Part shown: positions 24,911 through 35,370 of the stretch, one piece after another | How the letters are laid out: every line of letters begins with the position of its first letter | Position numbering within the stretch: the stretch's first letter is position 1 | Source of the DNA: Pleurotus djamor | Lineage: Eukaryota; Basidiomycota; Agaricomycetes; Agaricales; Pleurotaceae | DNA: 53,130 nucleotides | Direction of reading: 5' to 3' | NCBI GenBank assembly: GCA_029747585.1 | Contig: JAPEVF010000301.1 | Coordinates: 1 to 53,130 of the forward strand | The notes under the pieces: generated by a model | Database searches by the model: none | What the model saw: the letters and a program-made list of their open reading frames with translations, nothing else | What the model was told of the DNA's origin: nothing | Made by a program: the position numbers and the translations under genes

Positions 24911-27900
24911 TTTTCTTGCTCTTGTAGATTCTGGCTCCACTCATTGTTTTGTTGATAAGGACTTTATCTTGGCTCATGGACTGAGTACGTACTCTGTACC
25001 GCCCATGCAATTGACTCTATTCGACGGCTCTTCCAACTCCTACATCACTGAGGCCATCGACCTCGAATCCCGATTCCCCTCTGGCGACTATATGACTATC
25101 ACATTTTTCGTCACCACTCTTGATCTCACTTGCTCTGTTGTTCTCGGTCATGACTTCCTAACCCGCTTCAATCCGTTGATTGACTGGGTTACGGGCCAAA
25201 TCCAATTCCGAACGCCGATCAGAGGATCACCTGCTCCGACAACCCTCCTAACGCCGTCGAAAACCTCTCCCTCCAACCCCGAACCCCGGCAATCTCTGCC
25301 AAAACCGACAATTACCAAGCAGCCAGCACCGAATCCGCCAACTCTAAAACAGTTGCCGCGGGATTCAACAGCTAAAGCTCAGTCTTGTCACCAATCCCGA
25401 ACGCCGATGATTGAGGAAATCTTCGACGACCCTCCAATCCCGGCTACTCCTTCTAATCCCGAGCCTCTGGACTCCTCTCCAGAACCCCTCTCAGAATTCC
25501 TGCCCAACGGCATTCCCAGAGTCTCTCAGGTGAACGCTGCGGCATTCAAGGCAATCTCTCGTCTTCGGGGAACTACTGTCTATCAGTTGGTGATTCGACC
25601 TGAATCAGCCAAGGCCAAAGCGACGTCCTGTACGGCGTTCAATCCCGATCTGGCCAAAGTACCTGAGGAATACCACGAGTTTGCCGACGTCTTCAGCAAA
25701 GGACGTGCTGAAACACTTGCCGAACACCGCCCTTATGATCTTAAAATTGATCTCGAGGAGGGAGCAAAGCCACCAGTTGGCGGTATAATTCCCCTCTCTC
25801 AAGCTGAACAGCTAACGGTCAAAAAATTTATAGATGAACATCTGGGTATGGGATTCATCCGATCCACCAACTCCCCTCATGGTGCCCCGGTACTCTTCGC
25901 AAAGAAAAAGGATGGTTCACTCCGTCTTTGCGTCGACTACCGCGGTTTGAACAAAGTCACCAGGCGGGATAGGTACCCCCTTCCTCTGATCGCCGATTTA
26001 CTGGATGCCCCTAAAAAGGCCCGGTATTACACCAAAATTGACTTGCGGCATGCCTACCATCTAATTCGCGTTCGCGAAGGCGATGAGTGGAAAACGGCGT
26101 TCAGGACTTGTTATGGGTCTTATGAATGGCTGGTCATGCCGTTCGGTCTCACCAATGCCCCAGCGGCGTTCCAACGGTTCATGAATGACATTTTTGGTGA
26201 TCTTATTGACAAATGTGTTATAGTTTACCTCGATGACATCCTGATCTACTCGGATAGTCTCGAAGAACACAAGAAAACAGTCAAAGAGGTCCTACGCCGA
26301 CTCAGAGCCAACAAACTCTATGCCAAAGGTGAGAAATGCGAATTCCATGCTGACACCGTTGAATATTTAGGTTACATCCTGTCACCGGACGGTCTCAAAA
26401 TGTCCGAAGACAAAATCAAAGTGATTCAAGATTGGCCCAAACCCCGAAAAGTCAAGGATGTTCAATCATTCCTGGGGTTCGCCAATTTTTATCGCCGTTT
26501 CATCATGAACTATTCCGACATAGTTGTTCCCCTTACTCGCCTCACCAGAAAAGGTGTGAAATGGAAGTTCAATCCCGCGAGTAAGGCGGCATTCGAGAAA
26601 CTAAAGCGTGCGTTTACTACTGCTCCGGTATTGTCTCACTGGATTCCAGATAGGCCTATGGTGATAGAGACAGATGCCTCAGACTATGCACTGGGCGCTA
26701 TCTTCGCTATTTATACCGATGACGGCAAAATTCACCCAGTGGTGTTCCACTCTTGCACTTTCGCGAACGCCGAACTCAACTACGACGTCCACAACAAAGA
26801 ACTCCTCGCTATTCATGAGGCGTTCAAAGTCTGGTCTCGGTATCTGGATGGCTCAGGTTCACCCATTGATGTCTTCACAGACCACAAGAACCTTGAGTAT
26901 TTCAAGATACTGACTCGACGTCAAGCCCCATGGTCGGAATTCCTTTCGCAGTTCAACTTCACCATCCACTACCGCCCTGGACGACTTGGAGCAAAACCCA
27001 ACACCCTCACCAGGAGATGGGACATGTACTCTAAGGAAGGTGAAAATTCTTATGCAAAGGTAAACCCACAAAACCTACGACCCATCTTCAATGCCGAACA
27101 AATGTGCTCCTCCCTTTGTGCAACGGCATTGTGGCACCCTGTCATGCGGGGTTCTGTTAGAACCCAATCCCAAGAGACAGGGGGAGCGGGATTCGAACGG
27201 CGTTGGTCGTGAGAGAGGAAGAGATGAATCCGAATGAACGATGAATGGCATTCAGGAACGAAGAGACGGACTTGCGACAACAACGACTGAGGAGCAGCGT
27301 TGTGTCCACAGGCACTCTCGTGTCCGGGATTCGGGATTCATGAGGACGAAGGAGAAGCGAGGGATGAATCCCGCAAGGAAGAGGGAAGAAACATTTATAT
27401 TCGAACTAAGGAGCAATGAACAGGAATAGCTACTATATATACTGAGTGCCTCATGTGTAGCATGAGGCGCGGCTGAAGTGAACAATGAGACTTTGTACAT
27501 AAGGTGAATGTCAACCCATCCGATGAATCCCGGACAGGGGCTAGGGGCTAGTCACGTGACCGGGGTTCCCAGAGGGGCAGTCACACGGAGCTTGACAGGT
27601 TTGATGATCATGAATACCGACAAACTCCATGAAGACATCAAGGCCGCCTACTCTCGGGATTCGGACCTTTCCAAACCCCTTGAGGAGCTTGGCCCTTGCT
27701 GGTCTCTGGACGCTGCGGGATTCGTTTGCCTGGATGGACAGATCTATGTCCCCAACGCCGATGATCTTTGTCTCCGTATCCTCCAAAACAAACATGACCA
27801 TATCCTGGCTGGTCACCCTGGTCAAACTAAAACACTGGCTCTCATACGCCGTGAGCACGTCTGGCCAAACCTTTGCTCATTTGTCATAGATTATTGCAAA

Positions 27901-28754
27901 TCCTGCGTCACTTGTATGCACGCAAAGCCCCAATGCCATAAACCATACGGCCTCCTCCGACAACTACCTGTCCCCTCAAGGCCATGGGATTCAATATCTA
28001 TGGACTTCATCGAAAAGCTTCCACCATCACTCGGCTTTGACTCAATCCTAGTCGTTGTTGATCGCCTTTCGAAACAAGGTGTGTTCATTCCTTGTCACAA
28101 CACTATTACTTCGGAGGGGTTGGCAAAGTTGTTTGTTATGCACATTTTCTCCAAGCACGGCGTTCCTCAGCATGTCACCTCCGATCGGGGTTCGGAATTT
28201 GTCTTGCGCTTCTTCCAATCCCTTGGAAAGGCATTGAAGATTGAACTCCACTTCACCTCAGGGTACCATCCCGAGGGTGATGGACAGACTGAAAGAACTA
28301 ACCAAACACTGGAGCAGTACTTACGGATTTATTGCAACTACCAACAGGACAATTGGGCTGAACTCTTGCCCCTTGCGGAGTTCACCTATAACAATGCTCC
28401 CCACTCCACCATTGGAGTATCACCCTTTTTCGCCAACAAAGGTTACAATCCCTCTATCGCCATTCAAGCGGAATTGGACCTCTCCTCACCTCAGGCTCAA
28501 ACTTATGTTTCCAACCTTGAAGATGTCCATGCTGAACTCCGCAGAACCATGGCGGAAGCACAAGCTTGGTACCAGGGACCTGCCGACAAACGGCGTTCAC
28601 CACAACCGGACTTCAAGATCGGCGATGAAGTCTTCCTCAAATCCAAGTTCTTCAAAGTCACTTGCCATTCAAAGAAACTCGCCAATAAGAATTTGGGCCC
28701 ATACAAGATACTTGAACGCGTCGGATACTCCTCATTCCTCATTCAACTCCCCGA
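24911..28754 (+). mobile_element. Ty3/gypsy retrotransposon pol, truncated at both ends
   Basis: Coding similarity starts abruptly with LALVDSGSTHCFVD, the active site of the retroviral-type aspartic protease. Reverse transcriptase follows (LRLCVDYRGLNKVT near 25920, VYLDDILIYS near 26225), then RNase H (ETDASDYALGAIF near 26670). After an inserted LTR the integrase appears: a zinc-binding CKSCVTCMHAK, the first acidic residue in SMDFIEKLP, the second in TSDRGSEF and the Glu in QTERTNQTLEQYLR. Gag, the 5' LTR and the primer-binding site are absent; the element abuts the 3' side of the HMG gene at an N (24910). The 3' end stops in the integrase C-terminal region at 28755, before any chromodomain. 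It is an inactive remnant. Codons are otherwise almost free of stops, so the loss is fairly recent. Confidence 0.92.
27155..27597. mobile_element. Probable solo LTR inserted in the gypsy pol gene
   Basis: The pol frame breaks off at 27150 and resumes at about 27598. The 443-bp insert starts TGTTAGAACCC and ends GCTTGACA, the TG...CA ends of an LTR. The flanks are GGTTC on the left and GGTTT on the right, consistent with a 5-bp target duplication with one change. If one flank is removed with the insert the pol frame runs on without a shift. A TATATA stretch lies near 27434. No internal retroelement sequence is present, hence solo LTR. The minus-strand part near 27176-27192 resembles a tRNA T-loop but does not fold as a tRNA. 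Confidence 0.65.
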
Positions 28755-28810
28755 TGTCACGCCCCATATTTGAATATGTGGAAGTGAACATGAATTTCTT
28801 TACTTTTCTC

Positions 28811-28850
28811 TCCCCCTCTCTATTCCGCTACCCCCCTCTCTATTCCACTA
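28811..28850. repeat. Tandem duplication, two 20-bp units
   Basis: Two adjacent 20-bp pyrimidine-rich units (core CCCCCTCTCTATTCC) match at 18 of 20 positions. Confidence 0.8.
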
Positions 28851-29355
28851 CCTCTTCCCATATATGCAGACTCTTATAAGTAGGAGAAGATTAGTTTAGA
28901 ATGTAAAACCCCATTCGCATTCAGATTAATTTGCTACCTTACTAAAACCTGCATCAAACAAAATATACACTTACCCCGGACTTCTCAGACCAAGAACTGA
29001 GAATTATAAATTGAAACATCATATATGCTCATGTACTAATACCTATTCGGTGGAAAAGTACTAAGTAAAACTAATACTCTGACACAAGTCCAGGGAAGAC
29101 CCCTAAACAATGCCAGGAGCTATAATCTCTTCTCTACATCACTTAGACCAGTCTGGAAACATATCTAAGATCTTAAGGCCCAAAATATTACACCAAAAAG
29201 CAGCCCAAAAGCACCTATCAAATATAAATTCCCGTCATCAATCAGCCACGAGAAAGCCAAGTAAAACACTTGAGACAATAAGATGTCTTAGACTTGAGTG
29301 GAAGAATGACTTGAAACATGCCAAGATCAGTAAAGCAGGCTCGGCACCAAACAAA

Positions 29356-29599
29356 ATGACTCCAAATGAGTCATACTAGAAGAATAGCCCTTGGCAATGA
29401 CTTGTCATGACTCTGAATGAGTCAGAATCAGACTATACCCCCTCGGCATGCTCTAAATGACTTGGAATGAGTCATATTCTGCCAATGCCAAGCTGAGAAA
29501 CACCCCAAGGCTATGTACAATGAGTAAGAATGACTCAGAATGAGTCAGATCCATCTATAAAGGCAGTGTATACCTCTGAAATGACTCAGAATGAGTCAT
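29356..29599. repeat. Array of five TGACTC...GAGTCA dyads
   Basis: Inverted repeats of the form ATGACTC-nnnnn-GAGTCAT start at 29356, 29407, 29457, 29530 and 29581. The steps are 51, 50, 73 and 51 bp. The last reads ATGACTCAGAATGAGTCAT. Each half site contains the core of the Gcn4/AP-1 bZIP motif TGACTCA. An enhancer in an LTR is a plausible role. Confidence 0.75.
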
Positions 29600-29673
29600 A
29601 TTGACTAGGAAGGCTGTGTAGATATAGATATAAATAGTAATTAGTAGCCAAACATAGACAAACACCTGTAGAG

Positions 29674-29680
29674 TATATAA
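29674..29680 (+). promoter_or_regulatory. TATA box downstream of the dyad array
   Basis: TATATAA followed by GGACCCCCGG lies 75 bp after the last dyad. No ORF follows, as expected for a promoter inside an LTR. Confidence 0.4.
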
Positions 29681-29856
29681 GGACCCCCGGTTTGCCTGGG
29701 GCAACTAACGAATTCATACCATATAACCATACAACTTAAAGGAATCAGACCCAAGCTTACGCTTCAGACTTAATTGGCTAGTACCGTTGGTGTATTTATT
29801 AGTGAACTCAAATTAGAGTAAGAAGCTTAACACCGAGTTAAGGGTTCTTTCCTAAG

Positions 29857-30022
29857 CCAAAACGATTTTGGTAACAGTTCATAGTATTTGCACTAGACAA
29901 GTCACCAATTTACTGATACATCATAATTCCTCTGCCTGAGAACTGTTACCGAACTGATATCTACCGTCTCATATTCCACTAGTCTGATACTAGTGAAATA
30001 CCTCTGAAGTACCGTGTACTTC
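29857..30022. repeat. Run of four perfect short inverted repeats
   Basis: In order: CCAAAA-CGA-TTTTGG (29857-29871); GGTAACAGTTC at 29870-29880 with its complement GAACTGTTACC at 29940-29950; CACTAGT-CTGAT-ACTAGTG (29977-29995); GAAGTAC-CGT-GTACTTC (30006-30022). All arms are perfect. Confidence 0.75.
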
Positions 30023-30545
30023 ACTTCTGAATTCTGTACTGCAACCAAACTATCTACATAACAAGGACATTGATTCAGCCGTGAGTCTCTGTTAACCGTC
30101 TTGTTACTGACTACTATCCTTTACAGATCCAAACTCCTCAACATTCACCCTACCCTCAAGAAATACTCCTTCCTCATAGTTAGATACTCACATTGTATTT
30201 ACGCACTTAGTGTTAGATACCACTTGATTGGAATATAACTGCTTAGTCTATAAAGTTTGTGGTTCTAGAAAGCAATTTTCTACTTTAAAACGAACGACCA
30301 GGCAATACTTGATCTACAGTAAGGTCCAGAGCTGTCTGGGCACTAAAGGTAATAAACCTAAGTGTGCACGATAACGGACGGCTCAGATGATTTATTCCCA
30401 CGCATGAATATATTCTGCTATACTCTGCGAAAATCGGCATAAATCGACAATAGATGGTCCAGTACAGAGGCTGCGAAAACAGTGGAGATGTGAACTAGCG
30501 CCAGCTACCGCTGCCCCAGGGTAAGGACGCATGTAAACCATACCA

Positions 30546-31689
30546 TTACCACCAGGTTGTAGTTGGCATAATGCCCACGTCCAATTCAGTGTCCCATGAG
30601 ATTTCTTCCGATGTTGAAGAAATCTCAGGGTGATTGTAGAGTCTTGATACTCCTAGACTGGGTCCCTCATCACCAGCAGATTGAAGCTTCCCAATGTCCT
30701 CAACTTGAAACAATGCCTCCCCATATAGCTCATGACGGGGAGGATCCACCATGGAACCCTCCGCTCCATCCCAAGACTTGGTCCACATTTGAAAACGTAG
30801 AGCTTGTCCAGAAATACGTTCGAATTGAGCTTGGTTGAGACATTTGAACGAAAAGGNAGGCGGCCATGGAATGGGCGTGAATAAGAGATGANGGTTGAAG
30901 GGGACATGGAGTCCAGCAGTGAAAGTCAGAGAGAAGGAGAAGGAGAAAATCCGGTCGTGGCTGATGAAGTGAAGGTACGAAGCTGAAGCATTATAAGTGG
31001 TAGGGGACATCCAGAAGGACTTGGAACTCACTCGATGGCATTATGTAGACGGCATCAATGGCCTGGTATCCATACTTCAAAACATGGACTCTAATCCAGC
31101 GACCTTGTGGCATTAAGACAGGAAGGATAACAAGCGTAGGATCAATGCTAAACCTTCTTGTAGCAGTGGATCCTAGCCTGGGGGGGCCTGGAAACGTATC
31201 TTGCTCTGCGACGTCATTCTTAGAGTGCGGTGGCTGGAAGGGGGGAGGAATATCTGCAGGATTCCAGTCTGAGTCCATAAGGTCGTCAAGGTACTTGTTG
31301 GCTAATGAGATTATTAGTGAGGCAGGGGTGGTGCCATGGGCGTTCACAAAGAACTTGCATCCGAGGGCTTCCATCGCGGTACATAGAGCGTTCCCATCCG
31401 TTGATGTTACGAAAAGATCCATGATATCATAAGACGCAGGTGGCAGACCGGCCAGAGTAAGGAAAGGGATGACTCCACCGATGAGGCAGTCGAACGGCAG
31501 GAGGCATGCTCGGCGGAAGCTCTCAACATCATTGAAGAAAGGTCTGATGGAGTCAGAAACTGGTCGTATTCGTGGGTGATGGGGGAGGATCGTGTAGTGA
31601 TGACGGCAGGCATTGCGAAAGGTTTGGGTCTCCCAGATAGGGAGAAGGTTATGGATGCGTTCAAGTAGTTCGTTCGAGAGGGCAACCAT
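30546..31689 (-). CDS. Protein of unknown function with F-box-like N-terminus
   Basis: Two exons, 31689-31036 and about 30984-30546, joined by a short GT/AG intron (donor GTGAGT). The protein starts MVALSNELLERIHNLLPIWE, which resembles a degenerate F-box, followed by TFRNACRHHYTI. The middle has a Pro-rich loop, the end is WDTELDVGIMPTTTWW. About 365 aa. Two N characters (30857 and 30892) lie in the second exon; here both can be kept in frame. I do not recognise the family beyond the first 40 residues. It is divergent from the coiled-coil gene at 31851 with only 161 bp between the starts, so the two may share a promoter that includes one copy of the 41-bp repeat. Confidence 0.55.
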
Positions 31690-31752
31690 ATCGAGAGTCG
31701 TAGCCTGGTAAACACAAGTCGTTATTCACAGTCTCAGCTTCGGCACTTTGCT

Positions 31753-31793
31753 CACGTGAACCGATTTTGCGGTTGGACACAGGGGCGTGGGAG
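31753..31793 (+). repeat. 41-bp hairpin repeat, copy A
   Basis: The unit starts CACGTG, then AACCG-ATTTTG-CGGTT can form a hairpin, and it ends with CAGGGGCGTGGGAG. This copy lies in the 161-bp divergent promoter between 31689 and 31851. Confidence 0.7.
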
Positions 31794-31850
31794 GAAATGC
31801 TGTGAGGCTCCTGCTCAAACTTTAGACGTTCACTTCGTCCTTGCCTAACG

Positions 31851-32402
31851 ATGACCTCCATTCATAAGCGACGAACCCTTGAACTCAAAATGCGGCGACT
31901 GCGGTCACAGAATAGTTCACTTCGCCAGAGGGTTCAGGAGTTACAAGAGGAGAAGCGTGACTTACAAATAGAAGTTCACCGACGCGATCGAGATCAGTGG
32001 TACAGCAAATATGTGAGTTACTGGCTTGAAACCAACCTCAATTGCATAATTCTGGCTTCAGAAAATTGCACACAATGCCTACTTGGACAANGCAGTGGCA
32101 GTGCCTCAGGGAGAAGACTCAGGGAGAGGCGGTCTCAAGATATTGTCATTCCATCGATGGGTTGCAGCCACCGCCGTGGTAAGTGTCCAGTGTTCTCTCA
32201 TGTCCTCCCTCATATCTGAATGATAGCTCAGATCGTTGCACACTTGAGGGTGAAAGGCCATGTAAGGCGGTGTTCTCAACATAAGCTAGATAAGGCGGAG
32301 GAAACTGTGCGAAACTGGGACGAAGACAAAATCTACAAGAAATTGGCTGAAATATCGTCATGGATTTATCATGTTGAAGTTGATTTGGATCAGCATTTGT
32401 AA
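31851..32402 (+). CDS. Small coiled-coil protein of unknown function
   Basis: Three exons: 31851-32012, then from AAAATTGCAC (about 32061) to about 32178, then from about 32231 to 32402. The first exon gives MTSIHKRRTLELKMRRLR followed by a heptad-rich helix with VQELQEEKRDLQIEV, a basic coiled coil. The last exon is again helical and charged (KLDKAEETVRNWDEDKIYKKL). About 150 aa. The N at 32091 sits in exon 2; counting it keeps the frame with exon 3, but the middle part is then less certain. No family is recognised. It shares a short promoter with the minus-strand gene at 31689. Confidence 0.5.
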
Positions 32403-32645
32403 AATACCACCCGTATGGTCGTCGCTAGGTACATCCTCCTATCCTGCTGTTCAAAGAAGCGGAAACTGGTGAACACTGTACTCCCGAAGGTTGGAATCCA
32501 GGATCGAGGGAGGCCAATATGGATATTGAACTTTGGTGCTTATTTCTAACAATCTAAGAACATCACGGTGATTTGTCAAAGTGATTCAACTGCTACATGC
32601 ATTGTAGGGGTACAGGGGACAAGAAATAGGTTCGTAGATGGTGGT

Positions 32646-32686
32646 CACGTGGACCGATTTTGCGGTAGGAAACAGGGGCGTGGGAG
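32646..32686 (+). repeat. 41-bp hairpin repeat, copy B
   Basis: Same length and order as copy A. The stem is ACCG-ATTTTG-CGGT, with CACGTG before it and AAACAGGGGCGTGGGAG after it. Confidence 0.7.
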
Positions 32687-33055
32687 CGTCTCACTGGAAG
32701 CCAGTGGGCGCCAAAACGCCAAAGGCGAAGGTTAACCCGGCCCTAGTGTACGTAGAGGTAGAGTACAAGTAATAAGGATGAAGGTGAATGACGTGGAATC
32801 CAGAAAAAGGAAGGGGGGAAAGCGGAAGGGTGGGGAAAGACAAAGCTCAATACTATTGAGCGTGCCCGCAACAGAGAGGCTGCCAGTGAGTACACTCAAC
32901 GGTGTTCTATCCGGCGTGTCTGTATACAATAGAGGCCAAGAGATACATAACATGTGAGAGGAGTCCCATATATCGTGTCCAAACAAAGGATGAACGAGAG
33001 AGGTGGTGGCATAGGAGGGGAAAGGGGAGATCCCGCCCTATACTGCCGTTGTGGG

Positions 33056-33096
33056 CACGTGAACCGCTTTTGCGGTCGGAAACAGGGGTGTGGGAG
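33056..33096 (+). repeat. 41-bp hairpin repeat, copy C
   Basis: The stem is ACCGC-TTTT-GCGGT. The A-to-C change lengthens the stem, so pairing is kept. CACGTG precedes it and AAACAGGGGTGTGGGAG follows. Confidence 0.7.
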
Positions 33097-33358
33097 AAAA
33101 TGTTCCAGGCTGTCCGCCCCCACCATGGACGGTTGATTGGAAACAGGGGGGTAGGAAAGACTGACGGGCCACGACGAGAACAGAATCTAGACCATATCAC
33201 CCTTCGATGCCAGCATTTGTGCTCCGCTGTCTGCAAACCTAAGGGAGCTTTTCCAGGTGTAACACCAACCGCAAAACTGTTCAGCTCCTTTATCGGGAGC
33301 GTGTGAAAGTCCCCTGAAGTGAAGTTTGAAGCCGCAAACCACAAAACACTCTGGCAAA

Positions 33359-34596
33359 ATGTTAACGTGTTTCCCTTCATACCCTACAACAAACCAAGTT
33401 TTATCCGCGATAAAAAACTTTCTATTGATTGCCCCTCCGCCGTCACCATGGGATTCACCATCCTATCCTTGTCTGGAAACCCTTCAAGACCCACAACGTG
33501 TTGACNAGTCACTATCTATGCTGGAACATGAGGNGACCTTGCGCCATGTTATTGGATCAATTCTTCCACTCCTTCGCCTTCTTTCCACGACTTTGGACTC
33601 CCATGCCTCGGCTGCGATATTCCCCCACGTTGACCGCCTAATGTCAAAGTGGTGCCGACTGGACGCTGCAATCATCATTTGGACCGGCCGAAAATCTGAG
33701 TCCATTGACCTATGTCTGAACAAGGTGCGNGTCATTCTCGGTACATATGTGACCACATCCCTGAATTACAATTACTCTATTCNAGTATATTGCCAGGCTA
33801 CCCCCCCTCCACCACTTCCTCACGAAGGCATGCGTTCAACGCTTCGGGAATGGTTCATTCAACTGGCTCAATGATAGTTGCATTGACTCGGTTCTTACCG
33901 CTCTTCCTCGAAATCGAGGCGTATGCCTAATGGGAGCAACTACTGTTGCATCCTTCCTGGCACCGCTCCGGCTTCAACCCGGGGACCGAAAGCTTCGAAG
34001 CCGGATNGTCAGAAGCTTCACCAAGTATTGTCATATGAGGGTGTCGTTCTCAAAGCTTGAACGTCTTATTGCCATCTGCAATGACAAGAATGAACATTGG
34101 TACCTGTTACACCTCAAACTCGACTCTGGTGTATGCGAAATCTGGGACAGCTCCCCTTCCCATGCACGTAAACCAGNGGATACCTTAGTTGGACTCCTTC
34201 AAGACCTTCTCCAAGAGGCTCATGCCCTACGTNCAGACTTTCCTTGCCCTCAAGCGTGGCAAAGTGTACGCATTCAGGTATGTTCTGGAGCAACTAGTTT
34301 GGATTGTGCTAGGGTTGATTGTATGTTAGTGTCCCAGGCAGCAAAATGGCGATGACTGTGGTGTCTATGTCCTTGAATTTGCCAAGCACCTTCTTTCAAA
34401 TAAGGATCCCATTCCTGAGGGTTCACCTCTCTGGAAACTCTTGTCACAACCATCCCTTTCTCATGTTNGCCTATCTTTGCTCAGATTCCTTCACCATCAC
34501 TCAGGGCTCAAGATGGTTGATGCAACCAGTGACTGGCCTGTATTAGACTTGACCAATGACTCTGATNATGAGATGGTTTTGTCTAACCTGCCTTGA
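33359..34596 (+). CDS. Ulp1-like cysteine protease (C48), transposon-associated
   Basis: The protein starts MLTCFPSYPTTNQVLSAIKN. Exons: 33359-33720, from about 33787 to 34277, and 34342-34596. The Ulp1 fold is shown by WLNDSCIDSVL, then NEHWYLLHL with the catalytic His, an Asp in IWDSS, and after the last intron GDDCGVYVLEFAKHLL with the catalytic Cys. Ulp1 enzymes cut SUMO or related modifiers; such genes are carried by several eukaryotic DNA transposons. The sequence has nine N characters in about 1.06 kb, most of them in codon positions that keep the frame, and two in the first intron (one in its NAG acceptor). This is unlike the rest of the window. It lies upstream of a coiled-coil gene on the same strand, and a Plavaka transposase follows 3.4 kb on. 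Confidence 0.8.
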
Positions 34597-34700
34597 TTGT
34601 AAGGTTTTTGTAACGTATCCTGTATTTATTAAAATCAAATTCGTTCACCCCTGTGTCTATTTATAAATCTATACCTACGGCATTACCCGAAGGCCCAGGG

Positions 34701-34708
34701 TATAAATA
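34701..34708 (+). promoter_or_regulatory. TATA box of the 34788 gene
   Basis: TATAAATA followed by GCC lies 87 nt upstream of the ATG at 34788. Confidence 0.55.
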
Positions 34709-34787
34709 GCCTCAACAGCAGCATCGCTTCTTTCACCTTGACTACCACCTCACGCCTACCCCTCACTCGTAATCGCCGTCGATCGCC

Positions 34788-35370
34788 ATGGTTAACCCCC
34801 AAAACCAACGCAGCGTATGTGCCTCCCCTCTGTCAGTTTGGTTAGTATACTTAAGATTATGTTAGCCCTACGTTTCCGCACCGCGTTCCACGGAGGGAGC
34901 GCCTGGTGGCCCCCCTTCTGACGTCAGGTCTGAGTCCCCCGCCGACGACGGACGAGGCATGGAAAAGGGTAAGTGTTCATTTTCTACTCTTCTACCTGTC
35001 GCCACTAATTTAATTCAGTATCCGGAGCGATCCTCCAGCTCGTGGATGTGGTCCATCGCGGCCACGAAGAACTGAAGGACCTTCTCAATACCACCCTCCA
35101 CCAAATGGACCAACGCGACAGGCGTAGGACCGAGGAAGAGAGGGCCCGGGTTGCCCGACAGGAGGAGCGCGACAAGGAACGTGACGTTCGTGACAAGGAA
35201 CGTGATGCCCGCCAGGAGGAACGCGATAAGTCGCGGGACCACCTCACCGAAGTCCTGGTGGAACATCTGCAAGCTCTGGTTGCCTTGATCCCCAAGGCAT
35301 GTTTTTCTTTCCTTCTCCCAACCGATCAATGCTAATACCCTTACAGCCCAAGAACAGTGGCTCCGCTTGA
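34788..35370 (+). CDS. Highly charged coiled-coil protein, transposon-associated
   Basis: Exons: 34788-34814, 34866-34968, 35019-35296 and 35347-35370, about 143 aa. The core is a long Arg/Glu/Asp/Lys helix in which the unit ERDKERDVRDKERDARQEE repeats with small changes. It is preceded by an acidic Ser/Pro-rich stretch. It ends with a hydrophobic LTEVLVEHLQALVALIPK. The last intron seems to use a GC donor (AAG|GCATGT), which keeps phase 0 and gives a short tail ending in a stop at 35370; a GT donor four bases later would read into another frame. The function is unknown. Similar short charged proteins sit beside Ulp1 genes in other agaricomycetes as far as I recall, so it may belong to the same mobile element. 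Confidence 0.65.

Larger units (their letters stand above)
28755..30240. mobile_element. AT-rich LTR-like non-coding sequence
   Basis: The gypsy integrase frame stops at TGTCACGCCCC (28755), a sequence I know as a common 5' end of fungal gypsy LTRs. The following 1.5 kb is much more AT-rich than the rest and has no convincing ORF; an 89-codon ORF at 29110 shows no motif. It contains a tandem duplication, an array of TGACTC dyads, a TATA box and a series of hairpins, listed separately. A possible LTR end at TTAACA (29832) followed by CCGA would match CCGA before 28755, but the gypsy frame does not resume there, so the right boundary is unknown. Confidence 0.4.
32403..33358. other. Non-coding stretch with hairpin repeats
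   Basis: No gene could be supported; the 157-codon minus-strand ORF at 32907-33380 has no motif. The stretch holds copies B and C of the 41-bp repeat and, at about 33124-33155, a shorter degenerate relative (GATTGGAAACAGGGGGG). Confidence 0.45.

Noticed and set aside
27176..27192. tRNA-like T-loop sequence (GGGATTCGAAC) inside the solo LTR
   Set aside because: The flanking bases do not form a T-stem and no other tRNA arms are present.
28755..29836. Solo LTR with a CCGA target duplication
   Set aside because: CCGA flanks both proposed ends but the gypsy pol frame does not resume after it, so the boundaries are not supported.
32907..33380. 157-codon minus-strand ORF
   Set aside because: It spans a copy of the hairpin repeat and the start of the Ulp1 gene and shows no protein motif.
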